DNA from: an uncultured Ignavibacteria bacterium | Lineage (GTDB): Bacteria; Bacteroidota; Ignavibacteria; Kapaibacteriales; Kapaibacteriaceae | Assembly (NCBI GenBank): GCA_937870915.1 | Contig: CALMZQ010000178.1 | Location: forward strand, 1 to 44,352 | Reading direction: 5' to 3' | DNA: 44,352 nt | Part shown: positions 15,954-23,885 of the stretch, piece after piece | Layout of the letters: each line of letters begins with the position of its first letter | How positions within the stretch are numbered: the first letter of the stretch is position 1 | Position numbers and translations under genes: made by a program | Notes under the pieces: model-generated | The model's database searches: none | What the model saw: the letters and a program-made list of their open reading frames with translations, nothing else | Told to the model about the DNA's origin: nothing

Positions 15954-18034
15954 CGGGCTCCTTCCAAGACAAGAGCGCCGGTGCTCTGCGTGGACGTAAC
16001 AACACTCAGAATGGCCATGCCACTCACAACGTTGAACGGGATGATCCGATCTACCTGACGCGACAACTCTTCTTCAACCGTAGCTCTGCCGCGCCACACA
16101 CAGCCCCCTTGAAGGTCATAGAGTGCCAGATCGGTGGGTCCGGACTCGGCAAGGAGTACGCGGAAATGTAGTCCTTCTGCAGCAGGGAGTGATTGTATTT
16201 CCAGTGGCGTACCAACAGAGGTGTAGAGTCTGGCATCACCACCTTCTCTACAGATTCCACGAACCAGAATCGGCTCTGCTCGTGATTCAACACGCATACC
16301 GGGGCCTTTGCCTATCTGATCCACGCGCGTTACGGATAGTGCGGAGACGCTGTCTTGGCCAAGCGTTCCTTGGAAGCTTACGGTGAAAAGATTTGCGTCC
16401 GATGTTGGCAACGGGATAGTCACTTCAAAGTATTGTCTGCTTCTTCGAACTCCGTTTGTATCCGTAACAACATCTTCAAAGACATTCTCCAGTGGAATCG
16501 ACGATCCGACCCGGAAGAGCATGGACGGGTCAAAGGCCATGTGCAGTCGCACACTGTCGATCTGCGCAAGCTCTAGAAACTGTGCACCCTCGAGTGCAAC
16601 AGTTATCGTTGTATTGCCGCGTATTTCAATCGTATCGCCCGTTGATGTGAACCGTGCAAAGGCAGGAGGGGGCGGTGCGATGGTGAATGTACCACTTGTA
16701 TCAGACTGCAGGACGATCTCGCGGATCTGCCAGATGCGTGCCGTACCATCTCTTGATGTCGTAAGGAGTCTGTCTCCGGCAGAATTCCAACGAACAACAC
16801 TCACATCATCATTATGCTGAAGATTATGAATTGTGGTGTTGGTGGAAAGATCATGGATGCGTGCAAAGTTATCGTCGGACGCCCCTGCAAGAAGTGATCC
16901 ATCCGGAGAGAATGCCACCATTCGGATTGCACCTGAATACCCTCCAAAGGTTGTCCTCCGTTGGCCTGTGGCCACATCCCACACCGAAATGGTTGAGTCC
17001 GTCATACCAACTGCTACCAGCAGCCCATCAGGAGAGAACACCACACTGCGCACCCCTTCCTTAGGGTCATTCACATTCCAAGCTTCCACTCCGGTTGTTG
17101 CATTCCATAGACGTATGGTTGCATCGCCCCCTACTGTGCAGACTGAAGTTCCATCAGGACTCCATGCACCAGAGATAACGCCAACATCATGTCCGCTGAA
17201 GGCAAGGGGCAGGCCAACAGCTCTGCCATAGACTCGGGCTTCATTGGCACAAAGGAGAACACGAAGTCCCTGATAGTTGAGCACCATGTCTTCGAGTGTA
17301 GACCCAGCCGAATGTGTGGCGCGGGCAACACCATTGGGGAGATTGTAGACACGGACTCGATTGTCATCAGCCTTCGTAAAGAGCCAAAGGCCGGTAGAAT
17401 CGAGCTCCACCCTGGTAACAACATCGGGGTGCGTGATGGACTGCGTAATGGTATTTGACGGCACATCCACAACAACTGCTTTGTTATCGTCGGACCCCGT
17501 AACGATCTTCATGCTATCGGCACTCCAGCGTACACTATAATACGTAGCTCTTGGAGCAGGTAGCGTTACGAGTGGCACTGAGGAACTTTGTTGTGCATCC
17601 CAAATATGTGCTTCTGCGGCTACGCTTACAACACGATCGAATGATGGCGACCACCAAGCGTCGGCAACGGGGCTACTGTGCCCGCTGTAGGTGATATTGT
17701 CTTGTGCTCCGGGCGGACGCAATTGAGAGACACGAACTTGATAGGACGCAGATGTGTTGGTACCCTTGATGTTCCATAGGTACGATCCACCCTTGGCACT
17801 ATCAGCGATCACACTCCAAACTCGCCCGTTGTCTACTGTGTAGTCCAACCGAACAGCTACCGTATCCTCTACGCCACTCCAGCGAATGTCAACCGTGGTG
17901 TCTCGTGTTGTGTAGAATATCTCGCCCCCTACCGGAGACGATAATGTCAACGTAGTGTCCTGTGCGCAGACATTCGTCGCCGCGATCATGGCCGTAAGAA
18001 CGATCCCCACCGTCCAGACGTACGTGTTCCTCAC
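15950..18034 (-). CDS. Secreted WD40 beta-propeller protein with cohesin-like and sorting-like C-terminus
   Basis: This 694-residue exported protein uses a GTG start at 18034 with AAGGGG about 8 nt upstream; the signal peptide ends near TNVCAQ. An N-terminal SPVGGEIFYTTRDTTVDIRW module resembles Ser-Thr-rich wall-protein domains. About eight WD40 repeats then follow, for example GAWSPDGTSVCTVGGDATIR, VVFSPDGLLVAVGMTDSTIS and VRWNSAGDRLLTTSRDGTAR. After the propeller, about residues 470-600 look cohesin-like (IDSVRLHMAFDPSMLF). The last ~80 residues (LALYDLQGGCVWRG, SGMAILSVVTS) resemble a T9SS sorting domain. Beta-propellers of this kind mediate protein binding. Coupling to the OmpA gene suggests a joint envelope role. 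Confidence 0.87.
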   Translation of the reverse strand: MRNTYVWTVGIVLTAMIAATNVCAQDTTLTLSSPVGGEIFYTTRDTTVDIRWSGVEDTVAVRLDYTVDNGRVWSVIADSAKGGSYLWNIKGTNTSASYQVRVSQLRPPGAQDNITYSGHSSPVADAWWSPSFDRVVSVAAEAHIWDAQQSSSVPLVTLPAPRATYYSVRWSADSMKIVTGSDDNKAVVVDVPSNTITQSITHPDVVTRVELDSTGLWLFTKADDNRVRVYNLPNGVARATHSAGSTLEDMVLNYQGLRVLLCANEARVYGRAVGLPLAFSGHDVGVISGAWSPDGTSVCTVGGDATIRLWNATTGVEAWNVNDPKEGVRSVVFSPDGLLVAVGMTDSTISVWDVATGQRRTTFGGYSGAIRMVAFSPDGSLLAGASDDNFARIHDLSTNTTIHNLQHNDDVSVVRWNSAGDRLLTTSRDGTARIWQIREIVLQSDTSGTFTIAPPPPAFARFTSTGDTIEIRGNTTITVALEGAQFLELAQIDSVRLHMAFDPSMLFRVGSSIPLENVFEDVVTDTNGVRRSRQYFEVTIPLPTSDANLFTVSFQGTLGQDSVSALSVTRVDQIGKGPGMRVESRAEPILVRGICREGGDARLYTSVGTPLEIQSLPAAEGLHFRVLLAESGPTDLALYDLQGGCVWRGRATVEEELSRQVDRIIPFNVVSGMAILSVVTSTQSTGALVLEGAR

Positions 18035-18096
18035 AATACGTTCCCCTTGTTTGTTCGGGGTAATCTACAACCTAGGCAACCAAACCACAACGCAGG

Positions 18097-19557
18097 TTAG
18101 AACGGCGATTCTCCCTGAGGCAACATTCCCGTCTCCGGAGACACGTCAAACGCATCACGGTGGAAGGTAAGATCGTGGAATGCGGCAAGTTCCTTTTGAT
18201 AGAAGAGCCGTACATCGCCTGTAGGACCATTTCGTTGTTTACCAACAATGATCTCTGCAACGTTTTCTGTGGACCGACCGTCCTCGAAGGTGGTGATCTT
18301 GTAATACTCAGGACGGTGGATGAACATCACAACGTCTGCGTCCTGCTCAATTGATCCGGATTCTCGAAGGTCTGAAAGCATTGGACGTTTATCTGCACGG
18401 GCTTCAAGTGTCCGATTTAGCTGAGACAAGGCAATGATCGGGATTTGAAGTTCCTTTGCTACGGCCTTTAGCGTATGCGAGATCATCGAAATCTCTCGCT
18501 CCCTACTCTCGGCCTTAGGGGCGTGCATGAGCTGGAGGTAGTCCACGATCACAACATCAATCTTATGCTCGATCTTCATACGCCTACACTTGGCTCGGAA
18601 TTCAACTGGAGTAAGTCCTGCCGAATCATCGATGTAGATCTGCGCATTCATCAGGCTATCTACTCGCGTAACGATTTCATGCATTTCCGTGGAGGAGAGT
18701 CGGCCACTGCGGAGCGCTTGTAGTCCTACTTGAGCATCGGCAGAAATGAGACGCAACACTAACTGTTGGGCCGACATTTCGAGCGAAAAGATCCCTACGG
18801 ACTTTCCTCTGCGCGAAGCTTCTCGAGCTACAGATAGGGCAAAGGCCGTCTTCCCCATGGACGGACGAGCTGCTACAATGATCAAGTCCGATGGCTGGAG
18901 TCCACTCAACATTGTATCCAGCTGTGTGAATCCCGTTGGTACCCCAGTAACACCATCGCCATCACCATTTGCAATGGCAAAAATCTTTTCAATGGCTTCC
19001 TTCGTGAGCTTCTTCATTCCTGAATAGGAACGGCGCAGGCGTTTTTCAGCAACTTCAAAGATCCGTTGTTCGGCTCTATCTACCTCATCGAGGGCGTCGG
19101 TGGTATCATCATAACAATCGCCAATAATATCACCCGCCACCTTGATGAGCTGACGTTTGAGATACCGTTCAAGGACAATACGTGCATGGTGCTCAACATT
19201 TGCGGCAGATACGGTACGAACGTTGATCTCCGTAAGCGCGAACATTCCACCTACGCGGTCAAGCGTTCCATCTCGCTGCAACTGATCGGTGAGCGACACG
19301 AGATCGATTGTGACGCCACGCTCAAACATTGCCAACATTGCCTTGAAGATCAGTACGTGTTTATCATGATAGAAACACTCTGCATCGAGCACTTCTACCA
19401 CCTTTGGCACTGAGTCTTTATCGATCAGCATAGCTCCAAGAACTGCCACTTCCGCATCCGTTGAATGGGGCGGAATATTGCCGATTACGTCGTCAATAGG
19501 AAGTACTTGGGTACGAGTCTGGGAGGAGCGCTGCTCTCTCTGTGGGGTTGAGGACAT
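18097..19557 (-). CDS. dnaB: Replicative DNA helicase DnaB
   Basis: DnaB is the hexameric 5'-3' helicase that unwinds DNA at the replication fork and loads with primase. The N-terminal DnaB domain covers about residues 25-130 (PPHSTDAEVAVLGAMLIDKD). The RecA-like motor contains Walker A at about residues 228-236 (AARPSMGKTAFAL), Walker B VDVVIVDYLQLMH, and SDLRESGSIEQDADVVMFIH. Length (486) is normal and there is no intein. The ATG at 19557 has no Shine-Dalgarno. A weak TAGATTGC element ends 4 nt upstream. The gene follows an octamer repeat and precedes the WD40 gene by 62 bp. Confidence 0.98.
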   Translation of the reverse strand: MSSTPQREQRSSQTRTQVLPIDDVIGNIPPHSTDAEVAVLGAMLIDKDSVPKVVEVLDAECFYHDKHVLIFKAMLAMFERGVTIDLVSLTDQLQRDGTLDRVGGMFALTEINVRTVSAANVEHHARIVLERYLKRQLIKVAGDIIGDCYDDTTDALDEVDRAEQRIFEVAEKRLRRSYSGMKKLTKEAIEKIFAIANGDGDGVTGVPTGFTQLDTMLSGLQPSDLIIVAARPSMGKTAFALSVAREASRRGKSVGIFSLEMSAQQLVLRLISADAQVGLQALRSGRLSSTEMHEIVTRVDSLMNAQIYIDDSAGLTPVEFRAKCRRMKIEHKIDVVIVDYLQLMHAPKAESREREISMISHTLKAVAKELQIPIIALSQLNRTLEARADKRPMLSDLRESGSIEQDADVVMFIHRPEYYKITTFEDGRSTENVAEIIVGKQRNGPTGDVRLFYQKELAAFHDLTFHRDAFDVSPETGMLPQGESPF

Positions 19558-19611
19558 TTGCGCAATCTAGGAAACAGCGGAGAGCTGTTTTCCCCTTGGT
19601 TATCCCCATGT

Positions 19612-19667
19612 TAGAGTGTTAGAATGCTAGAGTGCTAGAATGCTAGAATGCTAGAGTGCTAGAGTAC
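19612..19667. repeat. Octamer tandem repeat (TAGARTGC)n between dnaB and the Gfo/Idh gene
   Basis: Seven consecutive 8-nt units (TAGAGTGT, TAGAATGC, TAGAGTGC, TAGAATGC, TAGAATGC, TAGAGTGC, TAGAGTAC) follow each other without spacers. A degenerate remnant (AATGTGC-TAATCA) continues to the stop codon of the neighbouring gene. Units differ mainly at one A/G position. Each unit can pair partly with others through the CTAG junctions. It lies in the 120-bp gap on the 5' side of dnaB. Function is unknown. Confidence 0.85.
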
Positions 19668-19677
19668 AATGTGCTAA

Positions 19678-20679
19678 TCAAGGGATGACGATTTCTCGTT
19701 TGAGTTCGGCGCTGGCGTAGAGTGCCTCTACCACCTTCATGCGTTCTAGGGCTTCGTCGATTGTAGAGATCATTGGGACGAGGCCACGGACAGCGTTCAC
19801 GAAGTGCTTCAATTCCGATTCGTAGCTCTTCTTGTAGATTTCGAGTTGGGTCTTCTTTTGTGGGGGTGTAGAAGAGCTGGAGATACTCGTACCGGTTTTC
19901 CGGACCAGTCGGTACGGGTTGATATAGGCGCTGCCCTTTTTCCCAAAAACATTGCAATAGTATAGGTCTTCGGCGCGGACAAGGGACCAGCTCGTTTCTA
20001 TCGTTGCAACTGCCCCATTTTCAAACTGGAGCATAGCAACTACCACATCTTCAACGGTCTTTGTTTCATGGTGGAACGTAGAAGCCGTTACGCTGCGAAC
20101 CCTGCCGAAATCGAAGACATGCAAGATCATGTCGAGAACGGCTATACCTAGGTCCACCAGAACGCCCCCTCCGGACATATCGGCATTGGCAAGCCAGCGA
20201 GCGTCTGTAGAACGTTGCTTCACCCAACCGGCCTTGACGTAGTACACGTTACCTATCTCTCCACGGTCAACGGCGTTTTTCATGTTCACAACGTCCGGGC
20301 GGAATCGATGGTTCATGCCCACCATCACGTGAACGCCGTGTTTCTCAGCAAGGGTCTTGATCTCCATTGTTTCTTGCAGGGTCCTAGCTGCCGGACGCTC
20401 CACAAAGACATGTTTTCCTGCCGCTATGGCCTGCTTGGCCACCGCTGCATGGGCATCTGTACTCGTGGTTACAAACACCGCGTCAACATCAGGAAGACTC
20501 AGCGCTTCATCAAGAGTTCGGAAGGCATGGGGCACCTTGTACTTTTCTGCAAGGATACGGGCTTTTGAGATCTGCCTGTCGCAGATAGCCACGATACGAA
20601 CACCGCTTGCTGCTGTGAGAAGCGGTAGATGAATGCCTTGGGCAATGTTGCCGGCGCCAACGAGTACAATTCCGATCAT
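19678..20679 (-). CDS. Gfo/Idh/MocA-family oxidoreductase-like protein with altered catalytic motifs
   Basis: This is a 333-residue cytoplasmic protein with an N-terminal Rossmann fold (IVLVGAGNIAQGIHLPLL) and a C-terminal alpha/beta domain, the layout of NAD(P)-dependent sugar or inositol dehydrogenases. Two signature positions differ. The EKP motif reads ERPAAR, and the D-x-G-x-H-xx-D motif reads DLGIAVLD, so the usual catalytic lysine and histidine are Arg and Ala. It may bind a nucleotide without ordinary dehydrogenase chemistry, or use another mechanism. A Shine-Dalgarno (AGGAA) precedes the ATG. It lies 27 bp after the heptosyltransferase gene, so it is probably in the same operon and may act in surface-sugar metabolism. 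Confidence 0.85.
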   Translation of the reverse strand: MIGIVLVGAGNIAQGIHLPLLTAASGVRIVAICDRQISKARILAEKYKVPHAFRTLDEALSLPDVDAVFVTTSTDAHAAVAKQAIAAGKHVFVERPAARTLQETMEIKTLAEKHGVHVMVGMNHRFRPDVVNMKNAVDRGEIGNVYYVKAGWVKQRSTDARWLANADMSGGGVLVDLGIAVLDMILHVFDFGRVRSVTASTFHHETKTVEDVVVAMLQFENGAVATIETSWSLVRAEDLYYCNVFGKKGSAYINPYRLVRKTGTSISSSSTPPQKKTQLEIYKKSYESELKHFVNAVRGLVPMISTIDEALERMKVVEALYASAELKREIVIP

Positions 20680-20706
20680 TCGATTTCCTAAGCAACAATC
20701 GTGCCG

Positions 20707-21732
20707 TCAGAGAAGTTCATTTAGTGCAGACAGTACTCGTTCTACACCTATCCCATTCATACACGCGAAGTGCCCCTTAGGACATGATGCCCTGCCAATA
20801 TGAGAGCAGGGCCTACATGCTACGTCGTGCTCTACTACCCTCGAAGGAACGGCGTAGGGGGCAAATCCAAGATCCCGCACCGTAGACCCAAAGATTGCTA
20901 CCACGGGAATTTGTCGGGCCGAAGCAAGATGCATTACACCGGAATCATTTGTAATGATGGCCTGACACGTATCGAGCACTCGCACCGTTGCCTCGATGGA
21001 CACTGATCCGTCTGCCCTTATCACCTCCACACCGGACGCTTCGGCAACAGCCGTACAGATCTCAACATCTGCCGGACCTCCCACAAGAACAACACTCTTG
21101 CTGTGTTTCTGAGTGAGATCGTGCGCAAGTTGAGCATACCGCACAACCGGCCAACGCTTGGTAGCATGGTGCGCGCCGGGTGCAATCGCTATTCGGTGTG
21201 AGCTACCCCGAGACGGCTGAGCACTTAGGTACACCCCCTGTTCTCGTTCCTCTGGGAGCCACACCTCGCAGCCATTAGTATCCAATGCGAGAGGAAGGTG
21301 TTCGAGGGGGCTTCTGTAGCGTGCAACGATCGGAGTGATCACGGCCGGGCGTTTCTTGAGCCACACAAGAGCAAGTTTTTCTAGTCGGTGTTTTGGCGCT
21401 CGAACAACAACCGATCCAAGTCCATGACGTAGAGATGCCGATCGAAGGTTGTTTTGCAGGTCAACGATCAGGTCATATGATCCGTCAATATCCGACAGCG
21501 ATTCCACGATCTTGATCTTTGCCTCATCGTTTTCGGGGTCTGCCGAACTGGTAGACGCAATTGGCCATATGTGAGTAACGCGTGGATTGTCCTTCCACAC
21601 ATCGGCGAATCGTTCTGCTACAGCAACATCAATGCGGGCATGCGGATAAGTGCGGTGGAGCTGACGCACAAGGGGTGTGGCAAGGATTACATCGCCCAAT
21701 GATGAGAGTCTAATGACAAGGATGGAACGCAT
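20707..21732 (-). CDS. Glycosyltransferase family 9 (heptosyltransferase-like)
   Basis: GT9 enzymes such as WaaF/WaaC transfer ADP-heptose to the inner core of lipopolysaccharide at the inner face of the cytoplasmic membrane. The start MRSILVIRLSSLGDVILATP is the classic GT9 N-terminus. I therefore use the ATG at 21732 and not the GTG at 21771, which would almost touch the divergent gene. The C-terminal domain contains AIAPGAHHATKRWP, NDSGVMHLASA and PVVAIFGST. The C-terminus has the cysteine pattern seen in heptosyltransferase II (CRPCSHIGRASCPKGHFACM). Donor and acceptor are not fixed by sequence. The gene probably leads the operon containing the Gfo/Idh gene. Confidence 0.88.
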   Translation of the reverse strand: MRSILVIRLSSLGDVILATPLVRQLHRTYPHARIDVAVAERFADVWKDNPRVTHIWPIASTSSADPENDEAKIKIVESLSDIDGSYDLIVDLQNNLRSASLRHGLGSVVVRAPKHRLEKLALVWLKKRPAVITPIVARYRSPLEHLPLALDTNGCEVWLPEEREQGVYLSAQPSRGSSHRIAIAPGAHHATKRWPVVRYAQLAHDLTQKHSKSVVLVGGPADVEICTAVAEASGVEVIRADGSVSIEATVRVLDTCQAIITNDSGVMHLASARQIPVVAIFGSTVRDLGFAPYAVPSRVVEHDVACRPCSHIGRASCPKGHFACMNGIGVERVLSALNELL

Positions 21733-21785
21733 TGGCTCGAAGTTTACGATCTTTGTGTCATCCACAATCACTCTGCCTCAAGAAC

Positions 21786-22127
21786 ATGCGATTTTCAGTA
21801 GAACAAGACGACGAACTGGTTGTCTTCACGATCAAAGAACCGATGCTTGACGGGACAAATGCCCCGGAGGTGAAGAGCGAACTTCTCATTCTTTGCCAGC
21901 CATCGGTAAAAGCACTCGTTGTAGACCTCTCCATGGTCCACTTCTGTGACTCACAAGGACTGTCTTCCCTTCTCCTCGCACATCGCCAGATGAAGGACCA
22001 TGAAGGTTTTGTTATCCTCGTTGGCGTGCAGGAGCAGGTACGGAATCTCTTCCGCATCTCCCAGATTGAATACCTTTTCGAGTTCCAGCCGAATGTGGCT
22101 GACGCGATAGCCTGGCTTCAGTCTTAA
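21786..22127 (+). CDS. STAS-domain anti-sigma factor antagonist
   Basis: This 113-residue protein is a lone STAS domain of the SpoIIAA/RsbV type. These proteins bind anti-sigma factor kinases in a phosphorylation-dependent partner switch. The signature ALVVDLSMVHFCDSQGLSSL contains the phosphorylatable serine at residue 56, followed by the usual GL. I start at the ATG at 21786, giving MRFSVEQDDELVVFTIKE, because the longer frame to 21732 would overlap the divergent heptosyltransferase. No anti-sigma kinase or phosphatase lies nearby, so its partners must be elsewhere. Its last 4 nt overlap the end of the convergent nuoC-like gene. Confidence 0.85.
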   Translation: MRFSVEQDDELVVFTIKEPMLDGTNAPEVKSELLILCQPSVKALVVDLSMVHFCDSQGLSSLLLAHRQMKDHEGFVILVGVQEQVRNLFRISQIEYLFEFQPNVADAIAWLQS

Positions 22128-22630
22128 TCTTTTTCCGGCAATGGAAGTGATCCCGGGATGCCCATAAGTGGGAAGTCCTTGCGGAGCGGATACAGCTGAG
22201 TACCGGAATCGTCCATAAAATCTTCCGGCATGTAGAACCGGCGTAGATCCGGATGCCCGTCAAAGATGATGCCGTACATATCGTACGTTTCACGCTCGTA
22301 CCAATTAGCGGACTCATAGACGTCCACTGCCGTAGGCACGTGTGGGGCGTCTTCTCGTACACCGATCTTTAGGCGCAACCGTGTCTTGTGTCGGATCGAG
22401 TAAAGGAAGTACACTACTTCGAATCGATCTCCCGGACGAGCCCAATCGATAGCTGTAACATCTACAAGCTGATCAAAGGCCATGTTCGGATTATCCTTGA
22501 GCTCGTGCAGCACGTCAAGCAGATCTGCCGACTTTACAACAAGTGTGAGGTCTCCGTGATGCTCAATGGTCTGCACATCTGCAGCCACGGCCTTTACAAC
22601 GTTTACGATCTCGGTAGTGGTCAGTGCCAT
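22124..22630 (-). CDS. nuoC: NADH-quinone oxidoreductase subunit C (NuoC), isolated copy
   Basis: NuoC is a 30-kDa-type subunit of the peripheral arm of respiratory complex I. The signature YERETYDMYGIIFDGHPDL, followed by RRFYMPEDF, is unmistakable. I start at the ATG at 22630 (MALTTTEIVNVVKAV), giving 168 residues, normal for a stand-alone NuoC. The longer frame to 22720 overlaps the upstream gene. None of the other nuo genes, which normally flank it, is present on either side. It lies 11 nt downstream of the fatty-acid-hydroxylase-like gene, so it is likely co-transcribed with it. It could be the only copy, relocated, or a duplicate. Confidence 0.92.
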   Translation of the reverse strand: MALTTTEIVNVVKAVAADVQTIEHHGDLTLVVKSADLLDVLHELKDNPNMAFDQLVDVTAIDWARPGDRFEVVYFLYSIRHKTRLRLKIGVREDAPHVPTAVDVYESANWYERETYDMYGIIFDGHPDLRRFYMPEDFMDDSGTQLYPLRKDFPLMGIPGSLPLPEKD

Positions 22631-22641
22631 AGTGTGATTCC

Positions 22642-23292
22642 TCAAGATTTCGGTGTGGCCGCTGGGGCTTTGCCACGTCGGCGTGCCCACTCCGGAACCG
22701 TGTTGAAGACATAGTCCCAAAGTGGATTGCTCACGCCATAGGCAGTATGGTCATCCACAAAGTGGTGCTTCATATGATATTCTTTTAAAAACCGTCCGAA
22801 TCTATTGGTCATCGGGAAATGGTGTGTTGCATAGTGAATGCTATCATAGGCAACATAGCCAAAGAGAAAGCCCGCATACAGCGAATGATGATGGGGCGAG
22901 AAAGCCCCCTTAAATGCCCAGAAAAAAATGACGGCCAAGGGCACGCTCACTAGGAGTGGCATCACAAGGCGCGTTGAATCACGCGGGTAGTCGTGATGAA
23001 TACCATGAACAAGGAAGTGCACCTTCTTTCCAAGTTTTGTAGTTGGGTGGATATGGAAGGCAAAGCGATGGATGGTATACTCAGTGAGGGTCCACGCTAG
23101 AATCCCAACGAGGAAGAACACGATAGTTGACCATAAAGGTACTTCTCCAAAACTGAGGACCATCATCCAAACGATCACGGGCACAAATACAATCACCGGA
23201 GTGATGGGATGTATATGTGAGAAATATTCAAGAACCGGGTTCTTGAATAGAGGGATCGTCTCGTCCTTGTTCGACACGAACATTGCACACAT
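22642..23292 (-). CDS. Sterol desaturase/fatty acid hydroxylase-family membrane protein (fatty acid 2-hydroxylase-like)
   Basis: This 216-residue integral membrane protein belongs to the di-iron fatty acid hydroxylase superfamily. It has about four hydrophobic helices and the expected histidine clusters in order: EYTIHRFAFH, FLVHGIHHDYP, IHYATHHF and YHMKHHFVDDH. The WTLTEYTIHRFAFHIHP context and overall order match FA2H/Scs7 proteins without a cytochrome b5 domain. Those enzymes add a 2-hydroxyl to acyl chains, often of sphingolipids. Substrate here is inferred, not shown. The ATG at 23292 is preceded by AAGGG and by a TATTTTTG -7-like element. It is followed by nuoC after 11 nt. Confidence 0.87.
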   Translation of the reverse strand: MCAMFVSNKDETIPLFKNPVLEYFSHIHPITPVIVFVPVIVWMMVLSFGEVPLWSTIVFFLVGILAWTLTEYTIHRFAFHIHPTTKLGKKVHFLVHGIHHDYPRDSTRLVMPLLVSVPLAVIFFWAFKGAFSPHHHSLYAGFLFGYVAYDSIHYATHHFPMTNRFGRFLKEYHMKHHFVDDHTAYGVSNPLWDYVFNTVPEWARRRGKAPAATPKS

Positions 23293-23323
23293 ACTTGGGG
23301 TACCCTTTGAGATCGTTCAGCTT

Positions 23324-23331
23324 CAAAAATA
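23324..23331 (-). promoter_or_regulatory. Candidate -7 element for the hydroxylase-nuoC pair
   Basis: TATTTTTG on the minus strand matches TAnnTTTG and lies 31 nt upstream of the hydroxylase ATG. No good -33 TTG is present, so this rests on the single element and its position. Confidence 0.35.
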
Positions 23332-23342
23332 CGCCAAGGAGG

Positions 23343-23843
23343 TCATTCTAGACCTAGAGCCCTGTGCATATCGTCGCCATAATCTGTTAGGATCTCCTCA
23401 CCCGCCTTAATGCGCTTTGTGGCAACAATCCAGATCCGACCGCCAAAATTGACGTATTCGGCATTGGGTTTCTTACCGGAGCCGTGATAGTCACAAGCAT
23501 ACCGCGCCACCCCACTACTGGTCTTACGGGCATCAATGACGTATTTCTCGGACAGTTGGATACCATACGAGCCCATGTTGTCCTTGTCATACCTACGGTC
23601 ATATTGATCCGTGGTGAGCTTCTCACCGGAATATTCTACGATCCGCTCGTCTGCCACAAATGTCCGAATCGCAAACATCCCCAAGCCAGCCTTGGGGATA
23701 TTGCTCTTTTGGATCGTTATTCCCAGATGCTCCCGGGTATGCTGACCGCAGAACGGGTGGGTTATGGTGGTCATGCGCTTACAACGGCCGTTATCGCCAA
23801 CATGAGCACAACGGCGTGTGACGTTCACTGAGTGTCGTTTCAT
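23343..23843 (-). CDS. SET-domain protein with zinc-binding-like N-terminus
   Basis: SET domains transfer methyl groups from S-adenosylmethionine to protein lysines. They are common in eukaryotes and patchy in bacteria. Here residues about 40-160 form the SET core, starting with IPKAGLGMFAIRTF and ending with AGEEILTDYGDD. The usual NHS-type cofactor/knot motif between them is not recognisable: the region reads ARYACDYHGSGKKPNAEYV. The N-terminus holds Cys12, Cys21, Cys32 and His35 (C-x8-C-x10-C-x2-H), a likely zinc knuckle resembling eukaryotic C3H-type motifs. The ATG at 23843 has no Shine-Dalgarno, and a TATATTCG element ends 6 nt upstream. The substrate is unknown. Acquisition by transfer is possible. 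Confidence 0.82.
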   Translation of the reverse strand: MKRHSVNVTRRCAHVGDNGRCKRMTTITHPFCGQHTREHLGITIQKSNIPKAGLGMFAIRTFVADERIVEYSGEKLTTDQYDRRYDKDNMGSYGIQLSEKYVIDARKTSSGVARYACDYHGSGKKPNAEYVNFGGRIWIVATKRIKAGEEILTDYGDDMHRALGLE

Positions 23844-23849
23844 AGGGTG

Positions 23850-23857
23850 CGAATATA
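23850..23857 (-). promoter_or_regulatory. Candidate -7 element for the SET-domain gene
   Basis: TATATTCG ends 6 nt upstream of the start codon. The 11-nt string TATATTCGCAC here also occurs at the proposed promoter of the TPP riboswitch (26347-26357), which supports both as true elements. Confidence 0.4.
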
Positions 23858-23885
23858 GCCGTTCTCAACGGTGCTGTCTCTATGG

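Noticed and set aside
19600-19610. TTATCCCCA upstream of dnaB considered as a DnaA box
   Set aside because: It is a single imperfect match with no cluster, AT-rich region or dnaA gene, so there is no support for an origin.
19611-19680. Octamer array considered as a CRISPR array
   Set aside because: Units are only 8 nt, contiguous and without spacers, and no cas genes are present.
21733-21771. GTG at 21771 as start of the GT9 gene
   Set aside because: It adds 13 residues before the classic GT9 N-terminus and comes within 14 nt of the divergent STAS ATG.
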